Below are positions 33,691-42,632 of a stretch of 64,000 nt of DNA, piece after piece. The stretch comes from Chloroflexota bacterium. GTDB taxonomy: Bacteria > Chloroflexota > UBA6077 > JACCZL01. Positions within the stretch are counted from its first letter, which is position 1. The number at the start of each line of letters is the position of its first letter. The stretch lies in the NCBI GenBank assembly GCA_020845495.1, contig JADLFM010000205.1, forward strand, positions 62,001 through 126,000, written 5' to 3'. A model generated the notes under the pieces. The model was given only the letters and a program-made list of their open reading frames with translations, did no database searches and was not told the DNA's origin. Both the position numbers and the translations under genes were made by a program.

Positions 33691-36641
33691 AGGCTTGCCT
33701 CCGGCGAGGCGGCGAGCGCACTCAGTTGGTCGGCTACCAGCCGCGCGTAGAGGCCCCTGCGCTCCAGCAGGTCCGGATGAGTGCCTTCCTCGACCACCTG
33801 TCCCCGATCGAGGACGAAGATTCGGTCGGCGTCGGCAACCGTCTCCAGCCGATGCGCGACCTTGATGACCGTCCTCTGGTGCTGTGCTGGCCGGCCGGAC
33901 GTTTGCAACGCGGCCTGGAGCGCTCGCTGCGTCGTCGCGTCGAGCGCCGACGTCGCCTCGTCGAGAATTAACACGTCTGGGTCGCGCAGAAGGGCTCGCG
34001 CCAGAGCGATCCGTTGCCGCTGACCGCCCGACAAACCAGTGCCTCGCTCGCCAACCACGGTATCGTAGCCTTCTGGCAGCGTCGTGACGAAGTCATGGGC
34101 TTGCGCGAAGCGCGCCGCCCGCTGCACGTCAGCATCGGACGCATCCTCCAACCCGAAGCGAATATTCTCGTAGATGGTCGTGGCCAGCAGTTGGGTGTCC
34201 TGAGGGACGATCGCGATGTGGTCTCGAAGTGACGCGATGCGGGCGTCTCGAATGTTCGTGCCATCCCAGGTGATGCGCCCGCTCGTGGGTTCATACAGGC
34301 GGGCCAGGAGCGCAATCACGGTCGACTTGCCGGAGGCGGTCGGCCCGACAAAGGCGATGGTGGCACCGGCCGGAATGCGGAGCGTCAGATGGTGCAGCAC
34401 CTCGTCGTCGCTGTCTGGATAGCCGAAGCTGACATCGTCGAAGCAGAACGCCTCGCGCAGCGGGCCGAGCGTGATGGTACCGGGTAGCTCCGACTCGATG
34501 GGCTGCCCAAGCAACTCGACCACCCGCTCTACACTGGCTCCCGCGTCGGTCAGGCTCTGGCGAGCGGTGGCGACCTGGGTCACCGGTCCGAAGATCTGAC
34601 TCAGGAGCACGTAGAACGCCGTCAGGCCGCCCACCGCGAGGTCCCGGCCCTCGCTCGTGATCACCAGGTACCCGCCGACGAGGAGGACGATGACCTGGGT
34701 CAAATGCATGATGAGCGTGGCGCCCTGGGCGAGCACGGTGGTCTCACGTGCATACGCCAGGTTGAGCTGGCGGTGCTCCGAGAGATGTCGGCTGAGACGG
34801 CCGATCAGAAAGCGCTGCGCTCCGTACACCTTGATGAGCGCCTGCATCATCGTCATCTCGCTGATGGCGGCAGCCAGCGCGCTGATTCGTCGACTCCGCT
34901 CGCGAGCAGCGGCTCGGAGGTTGCGGCGGCGCAGCCGGTAGATCAACCCCAGCAGTGGGAGACTCAGGAGGAGGATGGACGCGAGCCTTGGCTCGAGGCT
35001 GAACATCACGGCGGCGTTCAGCACCAGCGCGATGAGGCCGGCGATGAGGGGCAAGATGGCGCCGGTCACGGCCTGTTGAATCGTGGCCGCGTCGTAGACG
35101 ATGCGCTGATTCACATCCGCAACGGTGGTGTGGGTAATGAACGAGGTTGGCAGCCGGACCACTACTGCCAGGAGCTTGCGGCGAAGGTCGAAGACGATCG
35201 ATTCCCCGACCATGTTCGCCAGCAGCACCAGACGCAAGCGCGCTACGGCCGAAAGGAGGTACAGCAAGCCGAGGCACGCTACCAACAGCAGCAGCGCGCG
35301 TAGTTGCTCGTTAGTGCTGGCAATGACGTATCCACGCGGTCCCAGGAGCGGGATGGCCTGCCCCAACGGCTGGTGGGCCAGGACGTTGTCGATGAGGAAG
35401 CGGAACGCGAGCGGCAGCGCCAACGAGAAGCCGATGCCGATCACGATGTAGCAGATGATCGCGGTCGCGGATCGCCAGTATCCGCTGAGGAGCGGCAGTA
35501 GCCGCTGAACGGTGGCGCGGGCCGAGAGTCGCCGCGAGCGGGCGGCCTCCTCCAGCGCACGGCGCCAGTCCCGATCGACGACCGCTAGGGGGCGCCGATA
35601 GACGTCCGCAAATGCCTGCTGGGGATCGTACCGAGCACGCGTCAGGAGCGCGAGATACTGGGCCAGCCCGAACTGCCCGATCAGGTGACTGGCAAAAGCC
35701 GTGGCCACCGTCGTGGTAAGTGGCGAGACATGGACGGCGGCATCCACCACAAGATCCTGCACCGATGGGAGAAGGTTGGCTGTAAGGAGGGACTGGCAGT
35801 GCTTTTCCTCGGCGGACTGACGGCCTGACCCGGTGCCAGGCACGCCGGCGTACCCTGCGAGACCTTCATCCCAGAAGCGCGCCCGTGCCGACGGACCAAA
35901 TCGGCGCGCGGCAAACAGCCGCGTCAGGTCTGCCGCGATGTTCGGAACGCGTAACCCCGGCCCCAGCGTGACGTGGATGATCGGCTCGTGGTCCGGACCT
36001 CGTTCGAGCCGTCGTTGGCCGGCAGCGCCCGGAGGCGCCTGCTGCCCCTCATCAGGCGTCGAGCGGCCGGCATCGACATAGATGACCACGGTCGATAGCT
36101 GTCGAACGTCGAGACCAACGAGCCCGGCGGCCAGCGTTGCCGACGCGTAGAAGCGATCGGCCAGGTTCGAGATCTTCTCGCCGACGCGCGAACCTGGCCG
36201 GTAGCGAATCTCGAACAGTCGTGCTCGCTGCCGCATCCAGTCTCCGCGTAGCGACGGGTCCGGAGGCGTCAGTTCTGGTGGCTCCGGCGGCGTCAGCTCC
36301 GGCGGTATCGGACCCGGCGGCATCAACTCCGGTGCCATCAACTCTGGCGCCGTCGAATTGGGGTCCGGCCCCCGGCCGCCGAAAGCCTTCAGCCGGGCTG
36401 ATTGCGGCGGGCGGGCGTCATCTCGAGCGGTGCACGCCTGGACATGCGCTCGGAGTGCGAGCCTCGTCGTGGCCTCACGCAGTAGCGGTTGGAGCCTCGA
36501 TATCGTTATCGCTGGATTCATGGCCAGGTGCGTGCCCCCATGCTGGGCGCCGTCGCTCCTGAGCCGGGCGCCCAGGGTCGAGCGTACTACCCTGGCAGGG
36601 GCGTTCATCTCGATCGTTCCGGCGGCATCCGTCCGCGTCAC
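33684..36641 (-). CDS. ABC exporter (permease-ATPase) with N-terminal degenerate peptidase-MA-like domain
   Basis: The C-terminal 600 residues are a complete half-size ABC exporter: a six-helix membrane domain (about 390-700) and an ATPase with Walker [10 protein letters not shown] (Gly766, Lys772), signature LSGGQRQR from Leu870, Walker [13 protein letters not shown] and the AHRLETV switch histidine. The first 380 residues are unusual. After a Pro-Glu repeat linker ([17 protein letters not shown]) comes a region resembling the peptidase-MA/gluzincin proteins: [11 protein letters not shown] with Glu259 in place of their EGLA-Y zinc-ligand helix, and a [14 protein letters not shown] ending. 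The position expected for HExxH reads AADLTRL, so no peptidase activity is likely. Substrate is unknown. The start at 36641 (GTG) is uncertain; ATG at 36608 and 36521 are alternatives. Confidence 0.85.
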   Translation of the reverse strand: MTRTDAAGTIEMNAPARVVRSTLGARLRSDGAQHGGTHLAMNPAITISRLQPLLREATTRLALRAHVQACTARDDARPPQSARLKAFGGRGPDPNSTAPELMAPELMPPGPIPPELTPPEPPELTPPDPSLRGDWMRQRARLFEIRYRPGSRVGEKISNLADRFYASATLAAGLVGLDVRQLSTVVIYVDAGRSTPDEGQQAPPGAAGQRRLERGPDHEPIIHVTLGPGLRVPNIAADLTRLFAARRFGPSARARFWDEGLAGYAGVPGTGSGRQSAEEKHCQSLLTANLLPSVQDLVVDAAVHVSPLTTTVATAFASHLIGQFGLAQYLALLTRARYDPQQAFADVYRRPLAVVDRDWRRALEEAARSRRLSARATVQRLLPLLSGYWRSATAIICYIVIGIGFSLALPLAFRFLIDNVLAHQPLGQAIPLLGPRGYVIASTNEQLRALLLLVACLGLLYLLSAVARLRLVLLANMVGESIVFDLRRKLLAVVVRLPTSFITHTTVADVNQRIVYDAATIQQAVTGAILPLIAGLIALVLNAAVMFSLEPRLASILLLSLPLLGLIYRLRRRNLRAAARERSRRISALAAAISEMTMMQALIKVYGAQRFLIGRLSRHLSEHRQLNLAYARETTVLAQGATLIMHLTQVIVLLVGGYLVITSEGRDLAVGGLTAFYVLLSQIFGPVTQVATARQSLTDAGASVERVVELLGQPIESELPGTITLGPLREAFCFDDVSFGYPDSDDEVLHHLTLRIPAGATIAFVGPTASGKSTVIALLARLYEPTSGRITWDGTNIRDARIASLRDHIAIVPQDTQLLATTIYENIRFGLEDASDADVQRAARFAQAHDFVTTLPEGYDTVVGERGTGLSGGQRQRIALARALLRDPDVLILDEATSALDATTQRALQAALQTSGRPAQHQRTVIKVAHRLETVADADRIFVLDRGQVVEEGTHPDLLERRGLYARLVADQLSALAASPEASLP

Positions 36642-36692
36642 TTGGCACGAAACGTGCCGCGTCGCGAGTCCGCTGTTGCGCTGACGACACGG

Positions 36693-36959
36693 TCATCTCG
36701 CCGCAAGGCCGCGGCCCGGCTGGCGAGCGTAGCGGCAGTGGGCGGGCGTCGTCTCGAGGGCTACGGTCACGGGCTCCGCCCGAAGCGACGTCCGGAGGGG
36801 TGACATCTCGTCCTGCACGGCGAGGCGCGCCTGTGACGCCGCTCCTCCGAGCGCCCGCATCGCCTCACCGAGTACCCGGACGGCCGGATCGCCCAGGAGC
36901 GTCCGCGCCAGTGCGATTCGCTGCCGTCGGCTGCCCAACAGGCCAACTGCCGTCGCCAC
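36693..36959 (-). pseudogene. Chimeric gene remnant (ABC ATPase fragment joined to lactonase-like N-terminus)
   Basis: The reading frame contains [20 protein letters not shown], plainly derived from the ABC signature helix and Walker B strand of the exporter next door, but SGGQ and the Walker B aspartate are lost. It then passes directly into MSPLRTSLRAEPVTVALE, which matches the N-terminus of the D-apionate-lactonase-like protein (PPLRTPLRAGPLTMILE). The DNA also resembles that gene around 32740-32790. Order and orientation are the same as those of the two intact genes. I read it as a decayed, internally deleted duplicate and not a working gene. Confidence 0.7.
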
Positions 36960-37126
36960 TGGAGATTCGAAGGTACCTGAGAACGCGGGAGATGTGACCC
37001 TGGAAGCCAGCCTCTGAACCAGGAAGAATTTTCAGGCGGGCGTCCAGGTACCAGCCGTCACCTGGACGAGCAGACCCGTGCCCAGGCAACGAGCCGCCAC
37101 TCACACGGCAACAAGGAGGGCGTTTG

Positions 37127-37429
37127 ATGTGTCTGGTGCTGCCGGCGCGCGTGCTGGCGGTGAACGGCGCAGCCGCGGACATCGAACTGTACGGCGGGAT
37201 GCGCGCGACGGTCAGCCTGGCGGTCTGCCCTGACGTTGAGGTCGGTCAGTACGTGCTGGTCGACCGTGGGCTGGTGCTGGAGGTCATCGCGCCCGACGAG
37301 GCCGAGGCGATCCTGGCGATGTACGAGGAAATCGGGCAGATGCAAGCCGTGCCGGATGAGCAGATGCTCGCGAGCGGCGATGAGCAGACAGCCCCCGTCG
37401 TCACCGCCGAGAGCGCGCGTCATGCGTGA
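37127..37429 (+). CDS. hypC: HypC/HybG/HupF family hydrogenase maturation chaperone
   Basis: HypC-type chaperones carry the Fe(CN)2CO unit to the large subunit of [NiFe] hydrogenases using their N-terminal cysteine. The sequence starts MCLVLPARVLAVNG, with Cys2 in place after methionine removal, and continues with the short OB-like barrel (VEVGQYVLVDRGLVLEVI). At 100 residues it is slightly longer than usual, with an acidic tail. AAGGAGGG at 37113-37120 fixes the ATG. It overlaps the DUF6390 gene by eight bases. No hydrogenase structural gene or other hyp gene is in the window, so this is an orphan copy here. Confidence 0.88.
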   Translation: MCLVLPARVLAVNGAAADIELYGGMRATVSLAVCPDVEVGQYVLVDRGLVLEVIAPDEAEAILAMYEEIGQMQAVPDEQMLASGDEQTAPVVTAESARHA

Positions 37430-38186
37430 CGTCAGCCAGCGCGTAGCCGAGCCGCGCGCCCCGAGTCTGGCCGGGCCGCTGCGTTTCATTCGCTACGCCT
37501 TCATGCCGAACCGGCTTCGGTATTGCGGCAGCGACGACAACAGCACGCTGTTTGGGTACGCCATCGAGGGCGTTGTGGACGGCGGCCTCAGTCCCCTGCT
37601 GCGCCGCTTCACGGGCGCGCTGCCGTACTTGCAACTCATCGCCCGCTCGAACGGCATCGCGGACCCATTCGACACGCGGGTCGTCGAAGCATACTGGCTC
37701 GGCAACGAACTCCTGGATGGCGTCGAGGTGCGGCAATTGTACGACTCCCTGCGGGAGCGCTTCGGCAAACAGCTTCAGGGCCGCACCCGCGACCTCGTGC
37801 TCGGCAAAGCCCCGGCCGGCGCACAGCCACACCACAGCTTCCACGTGCTCGACGTTCACAGTCGAGTGGGGGAGCTAGGGCACACCCTCGAAACGCTCGA
37901 AGGTTGCCGAATTAGCTGGGGGCGTGTGGCCCGTGTCGAAGGTGCCCAACTGGTCGTCGAGCGGCAGCCGCTCGTGCTCCACAGTGGCAAGCTCGCGCTC
38001 GGCGAGACCCAGGTCGAGCGAGCGCTGCGGCAGGTCGACGGGCACGGCTTTGCGGAGTGCGCCCAGCCCGGTGACTGGGTATCGTTGCACTGGGGCTGGG
38101 CCTGCGAAGTGCTGACCGCGCGCGAGCGCGCAAACCTGGAGCAGTACACCCGGCGTCATCTTACGCTCGCGAACGAGACGCTCTGA
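37422..38186 (+). CDS. DUF6390 family protein
   Basis: The 254-residue protein matches DUF6390, an uncharacterised family known mostly from genomes that carry hydrogenase maturation genes. Recognisable parts are PLRFIRYAFMPNRLRYCGSD near the N-terminus, PYLQLIARSNGIADPFDTRV, EAYWLGNELLD and the histidine-rich PHHSFHVLDVHS. The C-terminal third has short beta strands ending in GDWVSLHWGWACEVL. The conserved Cys and His residues suggest metal or cofactor contact, but this is inference. The ATG overlaps the hypC stop region by eight bases, so the two are translationally coupled, and the next gene starts just two bases after its stop. Confidence 0.75.
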   Translation: MRDVSQRVAEPRAPSLAGPLRFIRYAFMPNRLRYCGSDDNSTLFGYAIEGVVDGGLSPLLRRFTGALPYLQLIARSNGIADPFDTRVVEAYWLGNELLDGVEVRQLYDSLRERFGKQLQGRTRDLVLGKAPAGAQPHHSFHVLDVHSRVGELGHTLETLEGCRISWGRVARVEGAQLVVERQPLVLHSGKLALGETQVERALRQVDGHGFAECAQPGDWVSLHWGWACEVLTARERANLEQYTRRHLTLANETL

Positions 38187-38187
38187 C

Positions 38188-39858
38188 ATGGGGCGGCCGC
38201 GCGAGAATGATCGACCCGAAAAGGTGCAGTCGAGCCAGCGGCCACGGTCGACTCGGCGGGCGATCTTCGGCCAGATGGCCGGTCGAGAGCTCGGCGGCGT
38301 GCGGACAGCGCCGCCATCGTCCAGTCGCCGCGATTTCCTGCGCCATGCCGTGGCGGTCGCCGCCACGACGCTCGTTGCTCCGATGCTCGCCGCCACGGCA
38401 TCGGCCTGCTCCCGGCTACCCTCGCCACGGCCTTCCCTGACTGTCGCTCTCGGAGCCGACCCGGCCGGGCTCAACCCGCTCCTTCAGACCGGTCTCGTCG
38501 AGGCCAGCGTCCACACGAACATCTACGACTCGTTGGCCTTCCTCGACGCCGAGGGCGCGCCCCAGGCGGCGCTGGCCGAGTCGTGGCGGGTGCTCGACGA
38601 CCGAACCTGGGAGTTTCGCCTACGGCCGAACGTGACGTTTCACAACGGCGAGCCATTCGACTCGTCGGCCGTGCGGTTTACCGTCGAGACGATGCTGGAT
38701 CCGGCCTCGAAGTCGCCGGTCAAGGCGCAACTCGACAGCATCGACCGTGTCGAGACGCCGACCCCACTCGTCGTGCGGATCGTCACCAAGAAGCCGTTCG
38801 CCCCGCTGCTGGCCGAACTGACGGCGCTGGCGATGCTGCCGCCCCGCCATGCGGCGGCGAGTGGGATGGACGCTCTGAGCGAGCGGCCGGTCGGGACCGG
38901 GCCGTTCCGGTTTGTCGAATGGGCTCATGACGATCGCCTGGTCCTGGACGCGAACCGCCAGCACTGGCGCGGCGCGCCCGGCGTCGATCGCGTCGAGTTC
39001 CGGCCGATTCCCGATGCCGCCACTCGGCTGGCTGCGCTCAGGACGGCCCAGGTCGATCTCTCCACCAGCATCTCAGTCGATCAGGTGAGCGAACTGGCGT
39101 CGGCCGAGCTGCGGCTGTTCCGTCGGCCGGGCATCCAGACGCTCTACCTCCGCCTGCATGCACGCCGCCCGCCCCTCGACGACGTGCGGGTGCGCCGTGC
39201 GGTGGCTCACGCCATCGACGTGGACACCATTGTCGAGAAGCTCTACGGCGGGTATGCCCGCCGAGTGACGGCGCCGTTCCCGTCGAACGTCTTCGGCTAC
39301 GATCCGAGCGTCGCCCCGGTCCCGTACGACCCGGCCCGCGCTCGTGCGCTGCTGACTGAGGCCGGCTATGGCGACGGCGTGCAGGTGTCGCTGGAGACAC
39401 CGCGTGGCCGCTACCCGATGGACGATCAACTCGCGCTCGTCGTGGCTGGCTCTCTGCGCGGTGTCGGCATCGAGGTAGAGCAGAGCACGCTCGAGTGGGG
39501 CGCGTACCTGAAGAAGATCAACGCCGGGCAGGGCCAAGACGTCTTCTTGCTGGCTGGCACCAACCGTACCTTCGATCCCCACTTCACGATGGCTCGCATC
39601 TACGCCAACGCGTCGAGCTTCGGCCGCGACTACTATGGGAACCCGGATATCGATCCGCTCGTCTCCGACGCAGCGGCTACCCTCGACGCCGACCGCCGCC
39701 GAGCGCTCTATCAGCAACTTCTGGGTACCCTGCGGACCGACGTACCGGCCGTGTGGCTGGCCCAGCTCGACGACCTGTACGGTGCGCGACCGAGTCTGGA
39801 GTGGCAGCCCCGCGCCGACAGCCTCACCTGGCTCTGGGGCGCGAAGCTGACCGGGTAA
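38188..39858 (+). CDS. ABC transporter substrate-binding protein, family 5 (peptide/nickel type)
   Basis: This exported 556-residue protein belongs to the solute-binding family 5 that serves oligopeptide, nickel and related importers. A twin-arginine signal SRRDFLRHAVAVAATTLV ends in a lipobox-like ATASAC. The core starts with LTVALGADPAGLNPLLQTG and includes ESWRVLDDRTWEFRLRPNV, FHNGEPFDSSAVRFT and GTGPFRFVEW, all standard family motifs. Starts at 38188 and at 38275 (giving a shorter signal region) are both possible. It follows the hypC-DUF6390 pair by two bases, so nickel delivery to a hydrogenase is an attractive idea. However, no permease or ATPase genes follow, and ligand cannot be told from sequence. 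Confidence 0.88.
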   Translation: MGRPRENDRPEKVQSSQRPRSTRRAIFGQMAGRELGGVRTAPPSSSRRDFLRHAVAVAATTLVAPMLAATASACSRLPSPRPSLTVALGADPAGLNPLLQTGLVEASVHTNIYDSLAFLDAEGAPQAALAESWRVLDDRTWEFRLRPNVTFHNGEPFDSSAVRFTVETMLDPASKSPVKAQLDSIDRVETPTPLVVRIVTKKPFAPLLAELTALAMLPPRHAAASGMDALSERPVGTGPFRFVEWAHDDRLVLDANRQHWRGAPGVDRVEFRPIPDAATRLAALRTAQVDLSTSISVDQVSELASAELRLFRRPGIQTLYLRLHARRPPLDDVRVRRAVAHAIDVDTIVEKLYGGYARRVTAPFPSNVFGYDPSVAPVPYDPARARALLTEAGYGDGVQVSLETPRGRYPMDDQLALVVAGSLRGVGIEVEQSTLEWGAYLKKINAGQGQDVFLLAGTNRTFDPHFTMARIYANASSFGRDYYGNPDIDPLVSDAAATLDADRRRALYQQLLGTLRTDVPAVWLAQLDDLYGARPSLEWQPRADSLTWLWGAKLTG

Positions 39859-40219
39859 CCCGAGCGTACTACGACTCCATGTATCGTGCGCGGCCCACCC
39901 TTCGGCGCCACAGAGTACGGCGCCTGCTCGCGTTGACGCTGGACCTCGAGGCCCATCCTCGCTTCGTCAGTGCCGCGCACCGGCATCGACGACGCGCGTG
40001 TGCGCGGACGCTCCTCGACCCTTCTCCCGTACCCAGGAGAGAGGCCGAGGGTGAGGGGCTTCCCGGTGGTATGGAGGGCGTTGTGGGCGCAAGATCGTGC
40101 AGAACACCCGTACGGTCCACTGGTGAGGGTGCTATCCGGCCGACGCTCTATACTCGGGCGACACGCGACATGAACGGTGCGACGGCGCCAGGTCGAGCGG
40201 AGCGACGTTGGGAGGGGCC
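39859..40219. other. Gene-free stretch with partial REP-like element
   Basis: No gene is supported. A CTTCTCCC...GGAGAGAGG hairpin followed by GAGGGTGAGGGG (about 40020-40058) is a partial copy of the dispersed element seen at 30643-30748. TATACT at 40149-40154 may be a -10 element for the DUF6282 gene, about 65 bases upstream of its start. Confidence 0.55.
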
Positions 40220-41155
40220 ATGAGTGCTGAGGCGACGAGTGCTGAGGCGACGGGTGCTGAGACGACGAGCGCAGGAGCCACGAGCGAAGCGCGGCAGTTA
40301 CTCCAGGGAGCCGTGGATACTCACGTCCATAGCTCGCCGGATCTGGTCGAGCGAAAGCTGGATGACTTCGCGGTGGCGCGCCAGGCCCGTGAGCGCGGTA
40401 TGGCGGCGGTCGTCCTGAAGAACCACTTCCTCAGTACCGCGCTCCGTGCCCAACTCGTCGAGCAGCAGGTGCCGGGCATCCGCATCATCGGCTCGCTCGT
40501 GCTGAACCAGCCGATGGGCGGCATCAACCCCTGGGCGGTCGAAGCAGCGGCGCGCGGCGGGGCGAAAGTCGTCTGGCTCCCGACGTTCCAGTCCGAGAAT
40601 CAACTCGAGCACGAGGCGCATGGCGGCGAGCGTCACCGCGCCCAGTTGAGCGTCAAGGGGCGGGAGCAGGCCGTCCGCGTGTTCGACGCGGATGGCACGC
40701 TCACGGCGGACGCCCGGGCGGTCGTCGAGATCGTACGGGACCGAGGCATGGTACTCGCCAGCGGCCACCTCTCCCCTGACGAAGTGGATCGGCTGACCCG
40801 TCATACCCAGGACGTCGGGCTCAAGCGGGTGATCTTGACCCATCCGGACCTGCCCGTTATCTCGATGCCGGTCGATTTCCAGAAACGGCTGACCGAGCGT
40901 GGCGTCTTTTTCGAGCGCACCTTCAACGTCACTCGCCCGCCGTACGCCGCGCTCACGATGGTCGAGCTTGCCGCCCGGATTCGCGAGGTCGGCGTCGACT
41001 CGACGATCCTGGCCACGGACTTCGGGCAAACCCAGAATCCACCGCCCGTCGAGGGGCTGGAAGCCTACGTACAGGGGCTGCTCGACGCAGGATTCACCCC
41101 CGTCGAGATCCGCCCGATGGTCGGCGGGCACGCCCGCGCGCTCCTCGGCGTGTAA
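40220..41155 (+). CDS. DUF6282 family amidohydrolase-like protein
   Basis: The protein of 311 residues is a TIM-barrel metal-dependent hydrolase of the DUF6282 type, with no known substrate. Metal-ligand candidates are GAVDTHVHSSPDL near the N-terminus, LASGHLSPDEV, and ILTHPDLPVIS; an ATDFGQTQNPPPVEG loop holds the late Asp of the family. Residues 2-22 are a degenerate SAEAT repeat encoded by four 15-bp units. GGAGGGG at 40211-40217 precedes the ATG at 40220. It stands alone between the binding-protein gene and a convergent methyltransferase gene. Confidence 0.82.
   Translation: MSAEATSAEATGAETTSAGATSEARQLLQGAVDTHVHSSPDLVERKLDDFAVARQARERGMAAVVLKNHFLSTALRAQLVEQQVPGIRIIGSLVLNQPMGGINPWAVEAAARGGAKVVWLPTFQSENQLEHEAHGGERHRAQLSVKGREQAVRVFDADGTLTADARAVVEIVRDRGMVLASGHLSPDEVDRLTRHTQDVGLKRVILTHPDLPVISMPVDFQKRLTERGVFFERTFNVTRPPYAALTMVELAARIREVGVDSTILATDFGQTQNPPPVEGLEAYVQGLLDAGFTPVEIRPMVGGHARALLGV
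40222..40281 (+). repeat. Tandem repeat inside a coding region, four copies of 15 bp
   Basis: GAGTGCTGAGGCGAC occurs twice perfectly and twice with changes, from just after the start codon of the DUF6282 gene. Because the unit is a multiple of three it adds SAEAT-like pentapeptides without breaking the frame. Confidence 0.85.
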
Positions 41156-41234
41156 CAGACTGCGGAAAGACGGTCCCGCTACTCTTGGGGCATTTTCAGG
41201 CGGCCACTGCCAGGAACATGCGGACGAGCGTCGC

Positions 41235-42287
41235 TCAGACTGGCATACCCTCGTACACGGCATATTGCGCGATGTCGTTGAGGGGGACGATGCGCGTCAG
41301 ATCAAATCCGGCGTCGGCGAACAGAGTCCGATGCTCATCGTCGGTGCGCTGGACGCCGCCAGTATTGACCAGCATCGTCATGTCTACCTGTAGTACTGGC
41401 ATCGCGTGTGGATAATCTGGAGCGATCGCACGCTCGATCACCAGCACTCGGCTGGTGGGCTTCATCGCCATCCGGCAGTTCTTGAGGATGCGCAAGGCGT
41501 CCGCGTCGCCCCAGTCATGCAGTATTTGGCGGAGGATGTAAGCGTCCGCACCGGCCGGGATCGATGCGAAGAAATCACCGCCCACAATTTCGCAGCGGTC
41601 AGCGACCCCTGCCGATTCGAGGAAACTGGCCGCGCTGGCCGTCACATTCGGACGATCGAACAGGATCCCTCGCATCGACGGATGCGCCTTGAGGATCGTG
41701 GCAATCATCCGACCCTGGCCGCCGCCAACGTCAGCCAACCGCTCGATCTCAGAGAAGTCGTACGCCTCGACGATGGCCGTGCCCGAGTCCTCCGTGTTGC
41801 TGGTCATGTACCGATCGAACAGCGTGGCTGCGTCCGAGTTCTGGGCCAGAAAATCGAAGATTTCCACACCGTGGACGTGAGCGAAGGCCGTCTCGCCAGT
41901 CCGCACGCTGTGGATGAGATCGCCCCAGGACGCCCAGAGATGCGGGCTCAGGAGGTTGAGCGCCATCGGTCCGACCGAACGCGGCACGTCTGACCGGAGG
42001 CCCGTGCCAAGCGATGTCAGGGCAAACCGACGCGGTGCAGTTTCCTCGACGATTTCGACGCCCGCCAGGAAGCGCAACAATCGGAAGAGGCTGGTCGAAT
42101 GCGCCTGGGTGACATCAGCCAACTCGTCAATGCCCCGAGGGCCGTCCTTTAGAAGATCGGGGAGCCCGAGTCTCGCGAATACGCCGATGGCCTGGGACAC
42201 GCGATAGCCCACAACCATCCGCGTAAGTTGTCCGATCTGTGCGCTCGTCGGCATTCCCGCTGTCGCGATCTCCCCAGACGCTGCCAT
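41235..42287 (-). CDS. SAM-dependent O-methyltransferase (Methyltransf_2 family)
   Basis: The 350-residue protein has the two-domain layout of plant-type and bacterial secondary-metabolite O-methyltransferases. An N-terminal winged-helix dimerisation domain is seen (RVSQAIGVFARLGLPDLL, SLFRLLRFLAGVEIVEE). The SAM-binding domain has motif I LADVGGGQGRMIATILKAHP, then ILFDRPNVT, GDFFASIPAGADAYILRQIL and the catalytic histidine in HDWGD. Hydroxyindole O-methyltransferase and antibiotic O-methyltransferases are relatives. No biosynthetic cluster surrounds it, so the acceptor is unknown. It is divergent from the LacI-type regulator gene, whose promoter lies in the 345-base gap between them. Confidence 0.87.
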   Translation of the reverse strand: MAASGEIATAGMPTSAQIGQLTRMVVGYRVSQAIGVFARLGLPDLLKDGPRGIDELADVTQAHSTSLFRLLRFLAGVEIVEETAPRRFALTSLGTGLRSDVPRSVGPMALNLLSPHLWASWGDLIHSVRTGETAFAHVHGVEIFDFLAQNSDAATLFDRYMTSNTEDSGTAIVEAYDFSEIERLADVGGGQGRMIATILKAHPSMRGILFDRPNVTASAASFLESAGVADRCEIVGGDFFASIPAGADAYILRQILHDWGDADALRILKNCRMAMKPTSRVLVIERAIAPDYPHAMPVLQVDMTMLVNTGGVQRTDDEHRTLFADAGFDLTRIVPLNDIAQYAVYEGMPV

Positions 42288-42557
42288 TCGTCATCCTCCA
42301 GGGGCCAGTTCGGAGACGCCACGCTCAACAGAATGTCTGACGCGTTTCAATCGCCGCAGTCGATCTTTCCAGGGCAGCATACGATGATACGGGCTATTCC
42401 CGCGATATCTGCCCACGACTCGGCTCTGGTTTGAGCCGGATCAATGATACTTCCGGAGGAGTTCAACCTCGGGATACGATGGACCACCTTGGTTAGCAAG
42501 GACGGGATACGCGGTCGCCGGACTGGATTGAGTGCCCCGCTAGCCGCCCAGGGCGGG

Positions 42558-42595
42558 TATACTGCGGGCTGCAAACGTTTCTGCAAACGTTGCAG
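42558..42595 (+). promoter_or_regulatory. Promoter -10 element and paired LacI-family operators before the regulator gene
   Basis: TATACT (42558-42563) is a good -10 element. Directly after it lie two overlapping sites, CTGCAAACGTTTCTG (42569-42583) and the perfect palindrome CTGCAA-ACG-TTGCAG (42581-42595), starting 12 bases apart. The -35 region has no clear match. Binding here would block transcription of the regulator gene itself, which starts at 42633. Confidence 0.65.
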
Positions 42596-42632
42596 GGGGC
42601 AGCGGTACCCATGTCGGCGAGCATCTAGCGCC

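Noticed and set aside
35900..36640. Idea that the exporter N-terminus is an active zinc peptidase
   Set aside because: No HExxH motif exists in the region; only the downstream EGLA-Y helix is kept.
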